Below, piece by piece: positions 32,997 through 45,299 of a DNA stretch of 64,000 nt (within the stretch, counting starts at the first letter, position 1; each line of letters begins with the position of its first letter). The notes below the pieces were generated by a model that searched no databases, was not told the DNA's origin, and saw only the letters and a program-made list of their open reading frames with translations. The position numbers and the translations under genes were made by a program. The stretch comes from Chlorops oryzae (Eukaryota > Arthropoda > Insecta > Diptera > Chloropidae): assembly GCA_020466095.1 (NCBI GenBank), contig CM035807.1, positions 96,961,848 through 97,025,847 on the forward strand, read 5' to 3'.

Positions 32997-34014
32997 ATTC
33001 TTCGGCTTACGAATGACAAAAAGAAAACAAATCGTAGGTGCAAAATTTGTTGGTTATGTTTTCTAGCCGGTTTTCACGGCCCACTTTTACCCTACATTTT
33101 TAAAGCAATCCTTTGCTTATAATTTATATTATATGTTCAACAAATTGTATTATTATTAACATTTATTAAAGGCATGGTTATATGGGCCCGCATCAAAAAT
33201 ACCCTTGGATAATATAGACATACTATTTATTCATATTTAGTGCATTTCTTCCAAGCAAGGATGGCTGCTATTGCGTCTTCACACGTAGACGAAATTGCTC
33301 ATTTTCATGAACATGAAAATTGAAATTTGCCTTCCATATTTTTATCAGTAATGTAGTCAAATTTGTTCTGATGTCAATTTTTGTGATACATTGCTAATTT
33401 CTGATCATTTGGCAGTACATAATTAGTTGATTCTGTATGTAAGGCGTAAATTGAAATTGTTCGGTGCAAATGCCATGTTTTTGTGATAATTATTTAGACT
33501 CGGTAATTATTGGCAGCTCAAATACTTGTTCGAATGATATTGCTTATGTACAGTACGAAAATGACCTTTTTGGAATATGTGTTTGCCTAACTACTAGTAA
33601 AAACGAAAGGCTTTTTTGATAATGAATAAGACTGCTAAGTCCAATTTTATTAAAATTTTGTTATATGAATATATTAAATATTGTCGCCAATGTTCATATA
33701 GTTTACAAATCAGCGACCATATTTGTTTGCATGACAAAACGTTCTGGGATTGTATCGGTGGAGTTTTCTAGTTCATCTTGCCAACAATACATTTGTGCAA
33801 AAGTCGGGGTTTCGCGACAAATGAAACGGTTTTTTTTGAACGATCAAATTGGCAATCAGGATCGAAATTGTTATTGTCAATTGCGGAAGTTGTCCGCTTG
33901 TGGGTGGTGTTTTGCGGTGTTTTGTGTCGGTACGGCTCCGAAGCATTGAATTAATTGAAAGTGTCGGAAAAGTGATGAATTAAAGTTATTGACGGCAATA
34001 AAAATCGCAAGAAA
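32997..34014. promoter_or_regulatory. Divergent spacer, TTLL12 / ifc promoters
   Basis: The only DNA between the two oppositely oriented starts. It must hold both promoters and 5' UTRs. AT-rich, without a clear TATA box or DRE that I would commit to. Confidence 0.5.
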
Positions 34015-37000
34015 ATGGGGCAAAAAGTTTCAAGAAACGATTTCGAATGGGTTTATACCGAAGAACCACACGCATCTCGACGAAAAATCATTTTAGAGAA
34101 ATATCCACAAATAAAGAAGTTATTTGGTTGCGATCCCAACTTCAAGTGGGTTGCATTAGCAATGGTAATGACTCAGATATTATCACTTTTCGTTGTCAGT
34201 CACTTATCTTGGCCAATGTTGTTTGCGACTGCTTATTGCTTTGGAGGTAATCATTTCACAAGTTCACAAGTCTCTCAGTTTATTCATCGTCCATTCCTCA
34301 TTTAGGTATAATTAACCATTCACTGATGCTGGCTGTTCATGAAATATCACATAACTTGGCTTTTGGATTCAATAGACCAATGCACAATCGAATACTTGGC
34401 TTCATTTGTAATCTTCCGATTGGATTGCCAATGTCGATATCATTTAGGAAATACCACTTGGAACATCATCGGTAAGTGCGGCAGCATTCTGTTGCGTGAC
34501 TTTTTATACTTACGTATGTACACTCTTACTTATAAATATAATGTACTTAAATTTCGATGACGTTATGCCGCGAAATCGGATTTTTGTTCGCATTTCTCCT
34601 TTAAATTGCCGCTTCTCTCTATTTGTTGTTGTGGCGATTGTGGGCGAAAATTCTCGGTGAGAGGTTTTTATATCATGGCCGTCGACAATAAGTGGAAAAA
34701 TTGTGGGTGTGTTTTTCCAGAAAAAGTCCTAGTCATAAGAAAAAATCAGCCTGTTGTCTAGAATCTAAAGGAATGGGAATCAAATTTGTGATGGAATGTT
34801 TTAATTTTCTCGCCTTTTTTACTAACTGACTGACACTATGACAACTTAAAAATCATTTGCAAATCAATTTACAAGCATTTGCTAACTACATTCAGAATAG
34901 AAATAGTCTTGAGCTTTGTGAGATAATGAAAAGTAATTTCTGTGCCGCCTTGCTATTTGGGAGCCTATCGAAATATCAGTGCAATGACACGAAGCTTTTA
35001 ATCTTGGTATTTAATATATCGTTGATTTAATCGTTATAAAGTAAGAAATCCTTACTTAGTATAGAAATTTAGTCATCGATTAAAACATATTCGAATTTCA
35101 TACTGCCTTATCCCAGCTAGCATTTTTCGAAATTTTTGATAAAAAGCGAGTCTTTTTCAAATCGCCTTTCTGATTAAAAAGATTAAATATGCGCTCGTTT
35201 TCTGATAAAAAATGATACTTCTGTCGGGAGAAATTGGAACCCTAGCCGCGACTCTTCTTAGGGAGTCATATTTGATATCATTTGCGAGTCGTTTTCGAGT
35301 CATATTTGTTGTGATTTTCGAGTCATATTTGTTACTATTTTCGAGTCTTCTACGACTCATATTTGCTATCATTTTGGAGTCTTCTACGACTCATATTTAT
35401 AATCAATTGCTTTCCAAAAATAACCCAGCGGCAAATTATCTCCTGCATGACAATGTCATCAGTGATGTCATCGATGACAAATAGGTGACATTGTCATGCA
35501 TGACATCTTGGAGGACATGTCATCGTGGAGGGATGCTGTTCATGTGCTTGCCTCTCATTGGCTACTGAAATTTAAATAAGGTTTTAGCGTCAATTCAGCG
35601 TTAGCATGAAGTGGCGTAGATGATGAGTGCTCGACTCTGAATCCGAAGATCGCGGGTTCGATCCCTGGCTGAGGCGAACAAAAATTATTAAAAATTGATT
35701 TTTAAAAATTTTCGAAATATTCAAAGAGAGCGCAAAGAAGAGAGTTTTCAACTGACCAGCTATGGATTCTATAAATTAACATTGAGAGAGAAAAGAGCAT
35801 GTGCTTCTCTTTTGCTTTTTTCGCCATCGCTCCTCCTAGGAGGACATGTCACCGGTGAAATCACTGTCCAACTCCTGTGCAAATGTCATACAAAGTCTCA
35901 TATGAATTGTCATGCATACCGGATCCAAAGTCACCCTGACTTCAACGATGATGTCAGCGGGACATTTGCCGCTGGGAAGAGAAATAAAAATTTTTTTTTA
36001 AATCAATACACATTTTTTGGCTTTTCCGTGTATATGTTATATCATATATCTTATATGTATTATTATTATTGATTCAACATTTTTTTTTTCTTTTCTTTAT
36101 GTGGGATTTGAACTTAGGAACTCTCGTTTTCTAGTCCTGTGCTGTCGTCGACACCAAGCTTTCCAAATCGAAAGTCATGGAAATTTTTCGTTTATAACTT
36201 TAAAGTCAATTTCCATTCAATTCAATTTTGAGTGAAATATAAGATAGCAACAAATTGAATGATCATATTTCAATCCCATACATGATTAACTGGCGATTGC
36301 TCTATATTTTGTTTTTGTAATTTGAATACGACTCGCTTTTGAAACATATTGGAGAGTCGTTTTCGAGTTTTCTTTTAATCAAGCATGTGATCAATCATTT
36401 TCTAATCATGAAGGGGGCTCGAAAAAGACTCGTAAATGAATTTTCTCATAAAACAGTCTTCCAAATGTTGGGTGGGAACTATCTTATCTTGATAATAACA
36501 AAAGTATTGTAAATTCAAAATTGGGAAATTATTTGTTAAAAAAATGCCACTTACCAGGAAAAGGTGATTTTTCCTTTTGTTTTTATCATGAATAACGGAA
36601 GTTTGGTTTAAGATAAGAATATATCAATTTTTTTTTTTTTTTAGTTATCGGTAGAACCTATAAATGTTAGATTTAAGTGTAAAATCAGGAAACATATAAA
36701 ACGAAAAGCGATAAATTTGAGTTAAAAAAATAATACCAAATTGGTTTGTAATTTTCAATGAATTGTTCATGATAAATACAGTCGACTCTCGTTGATTCGA
36801 AACTCGAGGGACTCTTAAAGTATAACGAATTATCGAACTTTTGAATTAACGAGAGTCGAATGTATAAAGAAATTTTGTAGGGAACTCGTGATCACTTTGA
36901 ATTATAGACAGGTTCGAATTATCGCAGCTTTGAATTAACGAGCGTCGACTGTATAAGAATTCATGTCAATTTCCACTAATTTTCCATATTTTAAAGCTAT

Positions 37001-37564
37001 CAAGGACAAGATGCAGTGGACACAGATATACCTACGCTGCTTGAAGCGAAGCTGTTTGATTCCACTTTTGGTAAATTTTGCTGGGTATGTCTACAGCCGT
37101 TCTTCTACATGTTCCGACCGCTTATAATAAATCCAAAGCCGCCGACACGTCTGGAAATCATCAATACAATAATACAATTGACTTTCGATGCAATTATTGT
37201 ATATTTCTTCGGTTGGAAATCCATTGCGTATTTACTAATCGGATCAATATTAGCAATGGGCTTACATCCAGTGGCTGGCCATTTTATTTCGGAACATTAT
37301 ATGTTTGCAAAGGGTTTCGAAACCTATTCCTATTACGGGCCATTGAACTGGATCACATTCAATGTTGGCTACCATAATGAGCATCATGATTTTCCAGCTG
37401 TGCCGGGATCACGTTTGCCCGAAGTAAAACGAATCGCGCCAGAGTTTTATGATACAATGCCACAGCATACGAGTTGGACGCGTGTGTTGTATGATTTTAT
37501 AACAGATCCTTCGGTCGGACCATACGCCCGAGTGAAACGTCGTCAACGTGGACTGGCCACATAA
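34015..37564 (+). CDS. ifc: Sphingolipid delta-4 desaturase DES1 (infertile crescent)
   Basis: Exons 34015-34246, 34306-34471 and 36997-37564, in phase, 321 residues as in Drosophila ifc. It begins [19 protein letters not shown], with a Gly2 context suited to N-myristoylation. Three membrane-desaturase histidine boxes bind the di-iron centre: HEISH (89-93), HLEHH (128-132) and HNEHH (259-263). Hydrophobic segments lie around 45-76 and in exon 3. The enzyme converts dihydroceramide to ceramide in the ER. Intron 2 is 2.5 kb and houses a 1.4-kb foldback element (35111-36477) and a pogo-like MITE (36779-36951). Confidence 0.97.
35240..35400. repeat. Tandem CGAGTCATATTTG repeats, about 28-30 bp units
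   Basis: About five imperfect units of GAGTCATATTTGTTATCATTTTC-like sequence with TCTACGACTC variants. They lie near the left end of the foldback element. Confidence 0.75.
35609..35680 (+). ncRNA. tRNA-like segment with A and B boxes (Gln-like)
   Basis: TGGCGTAGATGATGAGTGCT resembles an A box region and GGTTCGATCCC is a consensus B box. The middle GACTCTGAATCC matches the anticodon arm of tRNA-Gln(CTG). The acceptor stem and several pairs do not form, so this is not a working tRNA but a tRNA-derived (SINE-like) sequence. Confidence 0.55.
36090..36175 (-). ncRNA. Second tRNA-like segment, opposite strand
   Basis: On the minus strand: GCTTGGTGTCGACGACAGCAC, then CAGGACTAGAAAACGAG, then AGTTCAAATCCC as a B box. 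It aligns in layout with the segment at 35609-35680, so the element carries two convergent copies. Confidence 0.45.
36779..36951. mobile_element. Pogo/Tc1-like MITE with TA flanks
   Basis: Ends CAGTCGACTCTCGTTGATTC and, inverted, CAGTCGACGCTCGTTAATTC. TA at 36777-36778 and 36952-36953. Contains an inner partial repeat of the end (TTAACGAGAGTCGAATGTAT). Confidence 0.85.
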
Positions 37565-39754
37565 GTTCCTGTCCAATTATTTTGATAGAAATATTTATAA
37601 ATATATATATATAGATATATGTATATGAAAATAGATCAGGGATAATTTAAAGTCTAGAAATTTTTTTTAAATATAAAGGTTTTCAACATTTTTGGCTTCA
37701 ACATCGGACTATTTAATCTCAAGGAATATGTATATATATATGTATATTTGTTATTTATTGCGTATATGTAGTTAACGGAAGGTATAAACTTGGAAATTCT
37801 AATTAATCTGATATTTTTTTTTTTTTTTAGGTATTTTTATATAAATATTTGTGTATGTACAAATCAGGCTTTTGCTTCAGAAATTAATAACGGTGTCACT
37901 TTGAACAATTTCTTTCAATGGTTATGTGAATCCTTTTTAGTAATAAGTAATTCAAAAAACAAAATGCTAACTATATGTATGTATATGTGAGTATACAGGA
38001 AAATTATTGAGAAAATGTTTGATATTAATGAATTTTTTCGATGCAATCTGATGCGACATACTGAAACATGAAAACATGCCTAAGACCACCACCGTAAAAA
38101 TATATATTAATATTTAAATGGAATGCTACCAAAAGTATATTTAGATGTACGTTTTAGAGGCTTAATTTTAATATGGTTTAAATTTATATTATGTGCGATT
38201 AGAAATTTACGCAAAATTATTGCTTGAAATCGCGTTATTACCGATTCCTAGAAGAAAAATAAGAGGAAAAGTCGAGCTAATTCAAAAATTCATTTTAATA
38301 AAAATCAATTTAAGCACTGGAAAATTAACGTAAAAATTAGCTGTTTTCATTTTAAAACTATTCAAAATTAAAGCGACTTAAAAGCTTCAGTTTTACGACG
38401 CACTTTATTAGATTTGTTACAACATTTTTAAGTGTAAATAAATAGAATATATAAATATTAAATCCAATTTAATGCGTTTGATTTGCTTTATCTATCTTCT
38501 TTATACCAATGCAGTTAGAAATAAATAATCAATAATATCAATCCTTCAAATTTTATATATGTAAAAGTGTATAATTTGAATCAAGAGTCTAAGCTGTTTC
38601 TCGAAATTTATGTGAAGAAATCGATATCAGAGTTAAATCTGGGTACCTATAAATTATTTTATTATGCCGCATTTTTAAATTCTTTTGCTTTACAAGTTCA
38701 AATTCACCTACTTTATAATGAGATAAGTGGACACAATTGATTAAAGCTCAGAAATTCCTATGAGAAATCAGAAAAAACATTTTATCTGGAGGGCTTTTCC
38801 AGAATGATTCGAAAAAGTTCGAAAATAAAATCAGTAGGTAACCTCTTATCTTCGATTCGAATAATTCGAATAAACAAAGAAAACAAATTTTCCTAAATTT
38901 TTGTCGTTGTCATTCCGGCTTTGCATGCTTACATAAGGTTTTATTAAAAACTCAATCAAAATAAACAATTAATTTCAATTAAAAAGAAAACCATTTCATT
39001 AGCAGAAATTATAACCATGACTTCCCGTGTAGAAAATAAAATTTTTTAAATTCTTCCAAGACTAATTGTTGTGCCGGAAACACGCAACTTAATTCTATTG
39101 CAATATGTGAATTTGTATAGAAACGCACTGCACTAATTTGGTTTAAGGAAAAAAAAAAAACACACCCACACACACACTTTTTTAAATTGTTATCGATGAG
39201 CCAAGCGAAGACTTCAGCAAAACTTTTCCATGGGAAAAAGTAAAACATTTTGGCTTTCGTATTGGAAGGCAGAGAGATGCGTAATTCTTATTTTAATTTT
39301 CCTTAAAAATTTTTTTTAATGGCGAACGAACCCTTGTCGAAATTTAATAAATAAATCTTATTTTTAAGGGCCCAAAGCACCTCTTAAGCAGAGGTCTTAT
39401 CTTTGAATTAAAATTAAAAGTAATTATTTTTTTTAAAATATTTATAAAATAATTATAAAATTATGTTTAATAATTATTTCCATTTTTAAGAAATTTCGAA
39501 TTATTAATGATTGGATTGCGAAATACTTCAAAAATAATCGAGATTAATTGCGATTAATAAAAAAAAAATACAAATTATTCAAAAAATAATCAAAACAATG
39601 ATTCCGATTTTTTAAAGTTTATTTTTGTTTTGCTTTTGATTTATTTTGATTATTTTTAGCTTTTTGATTTCTTTTAAAGGATTTTTTCGAAATTTTTTCA
39701 TATGTGAAAATTCTTTAAGCATTTTCAATTTACTTAAAAAAAAACTATAAATTC
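37565..39754. other. ifc 3' region and spacer, nothing else identified
   Basis: AT-rich with several AATAAA-type motifs after the ifc stop. No open frame with a plausible composition. Confidence 0.55.
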
Positions 39755-40273
39755 TTAAAATAATTTTATTAAATTAATGTCCGTACCAAACAATCGTTTT
39801 GCAAATTTTCGGCGCTCTGCGAAATTCGAGTGTAAGTTATTTAGTATTGGATTTCCTCTCTTGAAAATTCCTGGAAACTGAAATCCTCCGAATTGCATTT
39901 TTTTCTGAAACTGTCTTTCTTTTTCGTTGACAAATAATGGAGGCGCTCGATGCATGGGATACCATTTCCCGTAATTTCCTTTATCGAATTCAAAGAAACG
40001 GTATTGATCATCTTTTGCTGAAAAAGGATCCGTTGAATATGCGTTTGTCGTGTGAAGCATGTTTCCAATTGGAGCAAGCCCATTTGCGTGTCTGTAATAA
40101 AGAATATTTTTTTTTTCTTTTAAAAGATTTCAATTCTGTGGATTTTCTTTAACTTACCTGAAGTTCGAAAAGGGCATTGCTTTGCAATCGTTACAAAATG
40201 CTGAGCTACTTGGAATCCAAATGGAAAGCAAATTTAGAATAATAGCTATGAAGTAGACCAGATTCTGATTCAT
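39755..40273 (-). CDS. Small secreted protein of unknown family, two exons
   Basis: Exon 1 40273-40158, donor CAG|GTAAGTT. Exon 2 40091-39755, acceptor TTACAG. Phase 2 joins to AGA, giving 150 residues. The N-terminus is a textbook signal peptide, MNQNLVYFIAIILNLLSIW..., with cleavage likely after SSSA near residue 25. The mature part has one CNDC pair, aromatic and basic residues (FDKGNYGKWYPMHRAPP), and basic cleavage-like sites (FKRG, ERRKFAKR) before the C-terminus GTDINLIKLF. No known domain. It could be a seminal, cuticular or peptide-precursor type protein; I cannot tell. The promoter is excellent (see 40286-40321), which makes the gene credible. Confidence 0.75.
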
Positions 40274-40285
40274 GTCGTTCGGTTG

Positions 40286-40321
40286 TGCTGAATAAGTACT
40301 CGTGCTCTGTCTTTTTATATA
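40286..40321 (-). promoter_or_regulatory. TATA box and initiator of the secreted-protein gene
   Basis: On the minus strand TATATAAAAA covers 40321-40312 and TTCAGCA places +1 at about 40289, 32 bases from the TATA start. The 5' UTR would be about 15 bases before ATG 40273. Confidence 0.75.
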
Positions 40322-41200
40322 CTTTCCAGTTGAACGTTCTTGTAACCTCTTGCAATTCTACGAATATATGTAATAGAAATCTAACATTGATTGACATCAC
40401 GTTCGATGTCGAAATGGAATTAAAAGATTTTTGCAAAAATTATTTATGCATCTATTTGAGAAAATTTATCTTTGGATCTTTTTTCAAACTTTGATCAGTT
40501 TTCAAAGTCAAGTGAAAATGTTCATAATAAATCATAAGCCATTGAGTACATGAGGGATGGTATATAAATTCAAATGTCTCCATATATGTATGTATGTATG
40601 TATATATAAGTATTAACATTTATTGTCAGTGCATTGACTATGGCTTTTTTCAATTGGTAGAGAATGTCTATAAGCAGGTCCGCTGAAAGAAATATTGGGC
40701 CCCGGAGGAATTCTCCTTTCAGGGCCCCTTTGCCAAAATGCAGTAACACAACATTGAGATGGTTGCATCCCATTGAGAGAGTCTGGGCGCTTTGAAGATA
40801 ATTTGAAATAAATAGTACGACCAAGGCAATTCCCAAAAGTGCGACTTAAAACAATGTTTTCACCAAATTGGAAGAAAATTCCTTCGATGTTGTGGACATT
40901 TTGTCCGGTCCATGTGGGAAACACCCCTTGAGAATCCCATTTAGGAAAGGGCTTTTTAGGAGCATAGGCCGAGTTTTATTCAATTTGCTTATGAAACTCG
41001 AGTCTAAAGCCGGGATCTCACTATCTTTGCAATTCGGCGAATTTAGCCGCACCAATGCGCCGATAGTCTGAACAATATTTTTTGGAGGTATGTATAACTA
41101 TTTAAAAATTTTGAAAATAAATTAAAATAATTAAAAATTTATTAAAAATTTCACAATGTGAATATTGTCTCTCGTCTTATGCCTCACGTATGTACATCAG
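40322..41200. other. Spacer with overlapping weak frames
   Basis: Minus-strand frames of 103 and 69 codons at 40613-41055 overlap with opposing frames. Composition shifts to slightly higher GC (GGGCCCCGGAGG, GGGCCCC near 40705-40735), suggesting a degraded mobile element, but I cannot name it. Confidence 0.35.
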
Positions 41201-41259
41201 ATTTTTTCCAACTTTTTTCTTTGGGTGTAATATGTTGAAGAACATAGAAACCAAAAACC

Positions 41260-41760
41260 TCTCTCTCGTTCTCTCTGACACTCTCTTTTTCTTATGGTTA
41301 AATAAAAAGTTTAACACTTCTTCCATGCAATCGCAATGGATTCGGGAGTGCTGCCATCTTTGTTAGAAAATTCTTCATGGTAAGTTGCGTGTTACTCTCT
41401 CTTTCGCTCTCTCTCTCTCTCTCTTCACCAATTGAGCGCCATACATTTTCATGCAATTGTATGTGTTCTGTTCTTCCATGCGTATGTATGTGGAGAGTCT
41501 TGTTATTGTTGTTGGCAAACTTTCCTAATCGCGTGAGAGAGAATCCTGTTTTAACAGTTCGCAGGCACCATTGCGAATTCAGTAGACAATCCTTTTTCAG
41601 TTCGCAAACATGGCGGAAATAAAATTGAACTTGAACACATACACGATTGACAAATACAGAGACATACATGCTCGCTGTGCGAAAAGTGAAGCTATTTTAA
41701 GTGAAAGTGACAAGAAAAACCCACATAAAACAAGTGAAAGTGCTATGAAAATGAAATAAA
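41260..41760 (+). promoter_or_regulatory. Possible GAGA-rich promoter and 5' leader exon
   Basis: CT/GA runs (41258-41290; 41395-41427) offer GAGA-factor sites. A TCAGTT initiator lies at 41597-41602. A 49-codon frame (ATG 41610 to TAA 41759: MAEIKLNLNTYTIDKYRD...) follows, basic and without a domain. The sequence AAGTGAAAGTGACAAG-AAGTGAAAGTGC is typical of long fly 5' leaders. I suggest the start of a large + strand gene whose coding exons lie outside the window. Confidence 0.3.
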
Positions 41761-44700
41761 CTTTCTTCAACAAAAATACTATTCGAACAAAATTTTGCCT
41801 AAATTGTTAGCGAGTCAGACGAATAGGACGAATTTTTCTCCTCTTTTTTTGTTAAAGGTATACAAAAAAAAAAAAAAAGATTAAGAAAACAATCAAAGCG
41901 AAGTATTCCTAGAGAAATGGATGTATTCATGAAATGATGACTAAGGGGGATACAAAAAAAAAAAAAAGATTAAACAATTCTTTCTCACAGTATTTTTTTC
42001 TCTTCCTTTTTTCCTTTTTTTGTTTGTTTTTTAATTTCAAATTTCTTTGTTTTAAGAAAGAAATTCAAAAAATTCCAAGTATTCATTGCGAAAATGGCAT
42101 ATAATTATATAGAAATTATAGCTTAAAAAGGTGCTATTTAAATGCAGGTGTGTCTATACCGACATACTACGAGCAGCGTCCTTCAAAACAGATTATATTC
42201 TTTCTTTTCTTTTCAAAGCCAATTTCTTGTTGCTCAATGAAGGAGAGCTTCTCACTCACTTCTCATTCTGGGTCTGTCTTAAGTTTTTCCTTCATTTCTT
42301 GCAAGACTTCTTTTGCGATGGGAGCTAAAGTTTTTATATGTGCGGTTGTTTTTTTTTTAAATATTTTTTTTTCATCCTCTCTTCTGTCAATTATTATTAT
42401 TTTTGTTGGCATTGTTGTTGGAATTTGAAAGTTGATTCAGTGGGAAAACATTGTCCTCCCATCGAAGGAGAAAGTTAAGAAAAATGGTTTGAGGTTTTCT
42501 TTAAAAGAAAGAAAATTGGGAAAATTATAAATGAGCTTATCATGCTTCGGAATGCCACCAAAAAAGCACACACACCCACACACAGAGAGATACATACACA
42601 GACCGAGGACCAACGAGCACAAACAAGTGTCCTTATCGCTATCTTATCAACATCAGCTGTGTTGTTGCTGTCGACAGTTCTGTATAACACAGGGAAAATT
42701 GCTTTGCTGCATGGGAGCAAGCAAGGACAAGCTCATGTCACTCGAATATGGAACATCATTACGAGAGTGGAATTCTGTAAATGCCAAATTTTCGACCTCT
42801 AGCCAAATGAAAATTGCAACTTTTAAGTACATTTCTATGTTGAAGTTGACAGGCAATCAAATGCAATAAAACGCATCTCATTTTAATAACATGTTGATCA
42901 AATTTTTTTTTTTTAAGTATCATCGTAATTTTCTTTCGACAATTTTGTTGCGACATTTCATTTCAAACTTTTGTTTTGTTGCGTTTCGGGAAAGAAAATG
43001 AAATTAAAAAATTCTTTGAAAAATTCTTATTTCTGGCTGATGTATTTTTGTCTGCGTGTGTGTGTATACAGTGCTATCCCCGAAGAGCGGACATGTAATT
43101 GATTCACTAGAATAACTTCAAGCTTAGATGTTTTTTGTTTAATCCTTCGAGGCGTAAGGGACAAATTTGCCTTCACATTATTTTCAAGATTTATAGCGTT
43201 TAAGTTTTCAGCATTGCTGTGAATTTGCAAAACTTGTTTATTATGCGTTAAAGGGCTTAAGGAAGTTTTCCATTATGAGAAAAAGGATTTTCCACATTTG
43301 CCGAAGAAAATAAAGGATTCAAACATTCATTTTCAAACGAAAAAACCGTAATAGGTGAGTATTTTAAATGGCTTCGTACTCACACTTAATATCTTAAGCC
43401 TGTGCGAAATAAACTCTTGAACTCTCAATTTTGATGCCAGTTCTTTGAAAGTCTTTCAGCATTTTCTTCATAGATTCCTTTGAAAACTTTCCGGAAGAAA
43501 TTCTTCCCATTAGGTCTCGAGATGCAGTCCTCATAAAGTCCTCAAAACTAGAATACAAATCGTACATTCAAGGATTTAAAGTTAATATAAAAGCTATGCG
43601 AGAAGAAATCAAAATTCTGTAGCATATTTTCGAGTGCTGATACCTACGTGTTGAGTGTGTGTGCAGGCAACTTGTGCGTGTTGCCTTCAGAAAGCTAGAG
43701 AACTTTTTTTCGTGTTTTTTAATTTCATATTTTTTTTTTTGTGAATCTGCTCATGCTTTCATGCTCGGGGAAATATGTGTCACGTTTTCATTTCAATGGC
43801 AAAGCACTTGAGTTTGGCGCTCGACTTGTTTTATTTTATTTTAATTTATTTTTGTCGAATATATTCCGGCATCAGGCGAAGCGTAGAAAATCTTGCAGAA
43901 ATTTTCGGAAATTCAGTCCTTGCATTTTGGTTTTCTTATATGAGTTAAAATTAGAGTTGTAAAATTTAAGAATAAATCGATTTTCGATTAATAGAAGACC
44001 TGCATTAATTTTTCCAAACATATTTATAATGTCAATTTTTTGTTTTCTGAAGTTTATTAAACCTATTTTAAGCGTCAACACTGTAACAAAAATGCATTTT
44101 AGCAAGTATTGTAAAAAGCATCCCTTCGCGAATGATGTAAAAGTAAAAAAATAAAAGTTGCTGTTGAACGCAACTACAAAGGGGAATTACCAAAGAATCG
44201 AAGATCAAGATTGACCTTATGTAAAAGCAGTCAATCAATCATTCAGGTCGATTGTTGATATTCAATTATGGTTTTTATACCCCTTTTGGAGGTGCATTCA
44301 GAACAATTGACCGTCAATTTCTGTATTTTTTTCCAATTTGCATATTGTTTTGCTCATATTTTCAACAGTTGCCAGAGATTTTCCAAAAAAAAAAAAATGT
44401 AACATCGTAGGAAAAGATCGAAAGAAACATGATCGGTGCTATAAAATCTACCTTAAGCCAAAAAAATCGATTAAATCGAAACCTTGAATGGTTTTTTTTG
44501 CACAACCCTAGTTTAAGCTTTAAAGTGTACGCGCAAAAATTAATGGAATGAAGTTTCTTTATAGTAAAAAACATATATATGGATATATATAAATATAAAG
44601 TGTAACTAAGTAATGAAGAAAAACGCAAACCGTTTACAATTGAGCCCACCAAAAAAATCTTCATCGAAATGTTTGTGAAACACGATTTCGACTTGAATAA

Positions 44701-44995
44701 CAAAAGCCGGCGCACTTCTTCCGAACGTTTTTTTTTTGGTGGCAGTCGAGAGTTCCTTTCGGTATCTGAAATGTCCAAAATAATTGCCTATTGCTGTTAT
44801 TTCATTGTTGTTGTAATTTTATTGTAAAAGAATAAGCTTCTTTTCCGCGCGCGCGAACAACAAAAATCAAAACAACATTTTATCCGAACGACAACTTGAA
44901 CAACAAATCACCCAGTCATCCAAAGAATAAATAAATAATATCAAAATACATAAAAAGAAATAATAAATAATAAATAAAATTAAAAAGAATAACGC
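41761..44995. other. AT-rich non-coding DNA, possible intron
   Basis: Homopolymer A and T runs. Open frames here lack ATG context, splice logic and domains. Nothing supported. Confidence 0.5.
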
Positions 44996-44999
44996 ATAC

Positions 45000-45150
45000 T
45001 TTAAGGCTTCCTTGCCACGCTGTTCGGCGTTCAATGTTCGGTGTCCTGCGTTCCGTTCTGTCCTCGTCTATTCTACCGGAACTCTGGTCCTGTGCGAGGC
45101 ACCCATTCACTTTCAACTAAGCACTTCCGTCAGCCGATTATATAGTTTGT
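45000..45150 (-). promoter_or_regulatory. Possible TATA promoter on the minus strand
   Basis: TATATAAT (45144-45137, minus) with TTAGTT about 26 bases on. The downstream 115 bases are GC-richer than the surroundings and end near a GTATGC donor-like site (about 45000). No coding exon is attached, so this is tentative. Confidence 0.22.
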
Positions 45151-45299
45151 ACACAAAAGTAACTTGTTATTCGAGTTTTCATCGGGCGTGGAGCGTGGGG
45201 AAGAATAGAAATTACGAATAATATCGTGTAGCCCGCGCCGCAATAAATCGAACGCGCCGCCACAAAAGTGACAACGAAACCGAGAGCGCGAAAAAAAAA

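Larger units (their letters stand above)
35102..36486. mobile_element. 1.37-kb foldback-type element in ifc intron 2
   Basis: Body 35111-36477. Ends TCCCAGCTAGCATTT and, inverted, TCCCACCCAACATTT. Flanks ACTGCCTTA (35102-35110) and ACTATCTTA (36478-36486) look like a 9-bp target duplication with two changes. Inside: CGAGTCATATTTG repeats, repeated GACAATGTCAT motifs and two tRNA-like segments in opposite orientation. No transposase frame. Confidence 0.7.

Noticed and set aside
35609..35680. A functional tRNA-Gln gene
   Set aside because: Acceptor stem absent and anticodon stem poorly paired; only the A/B boxes and loop are kept.
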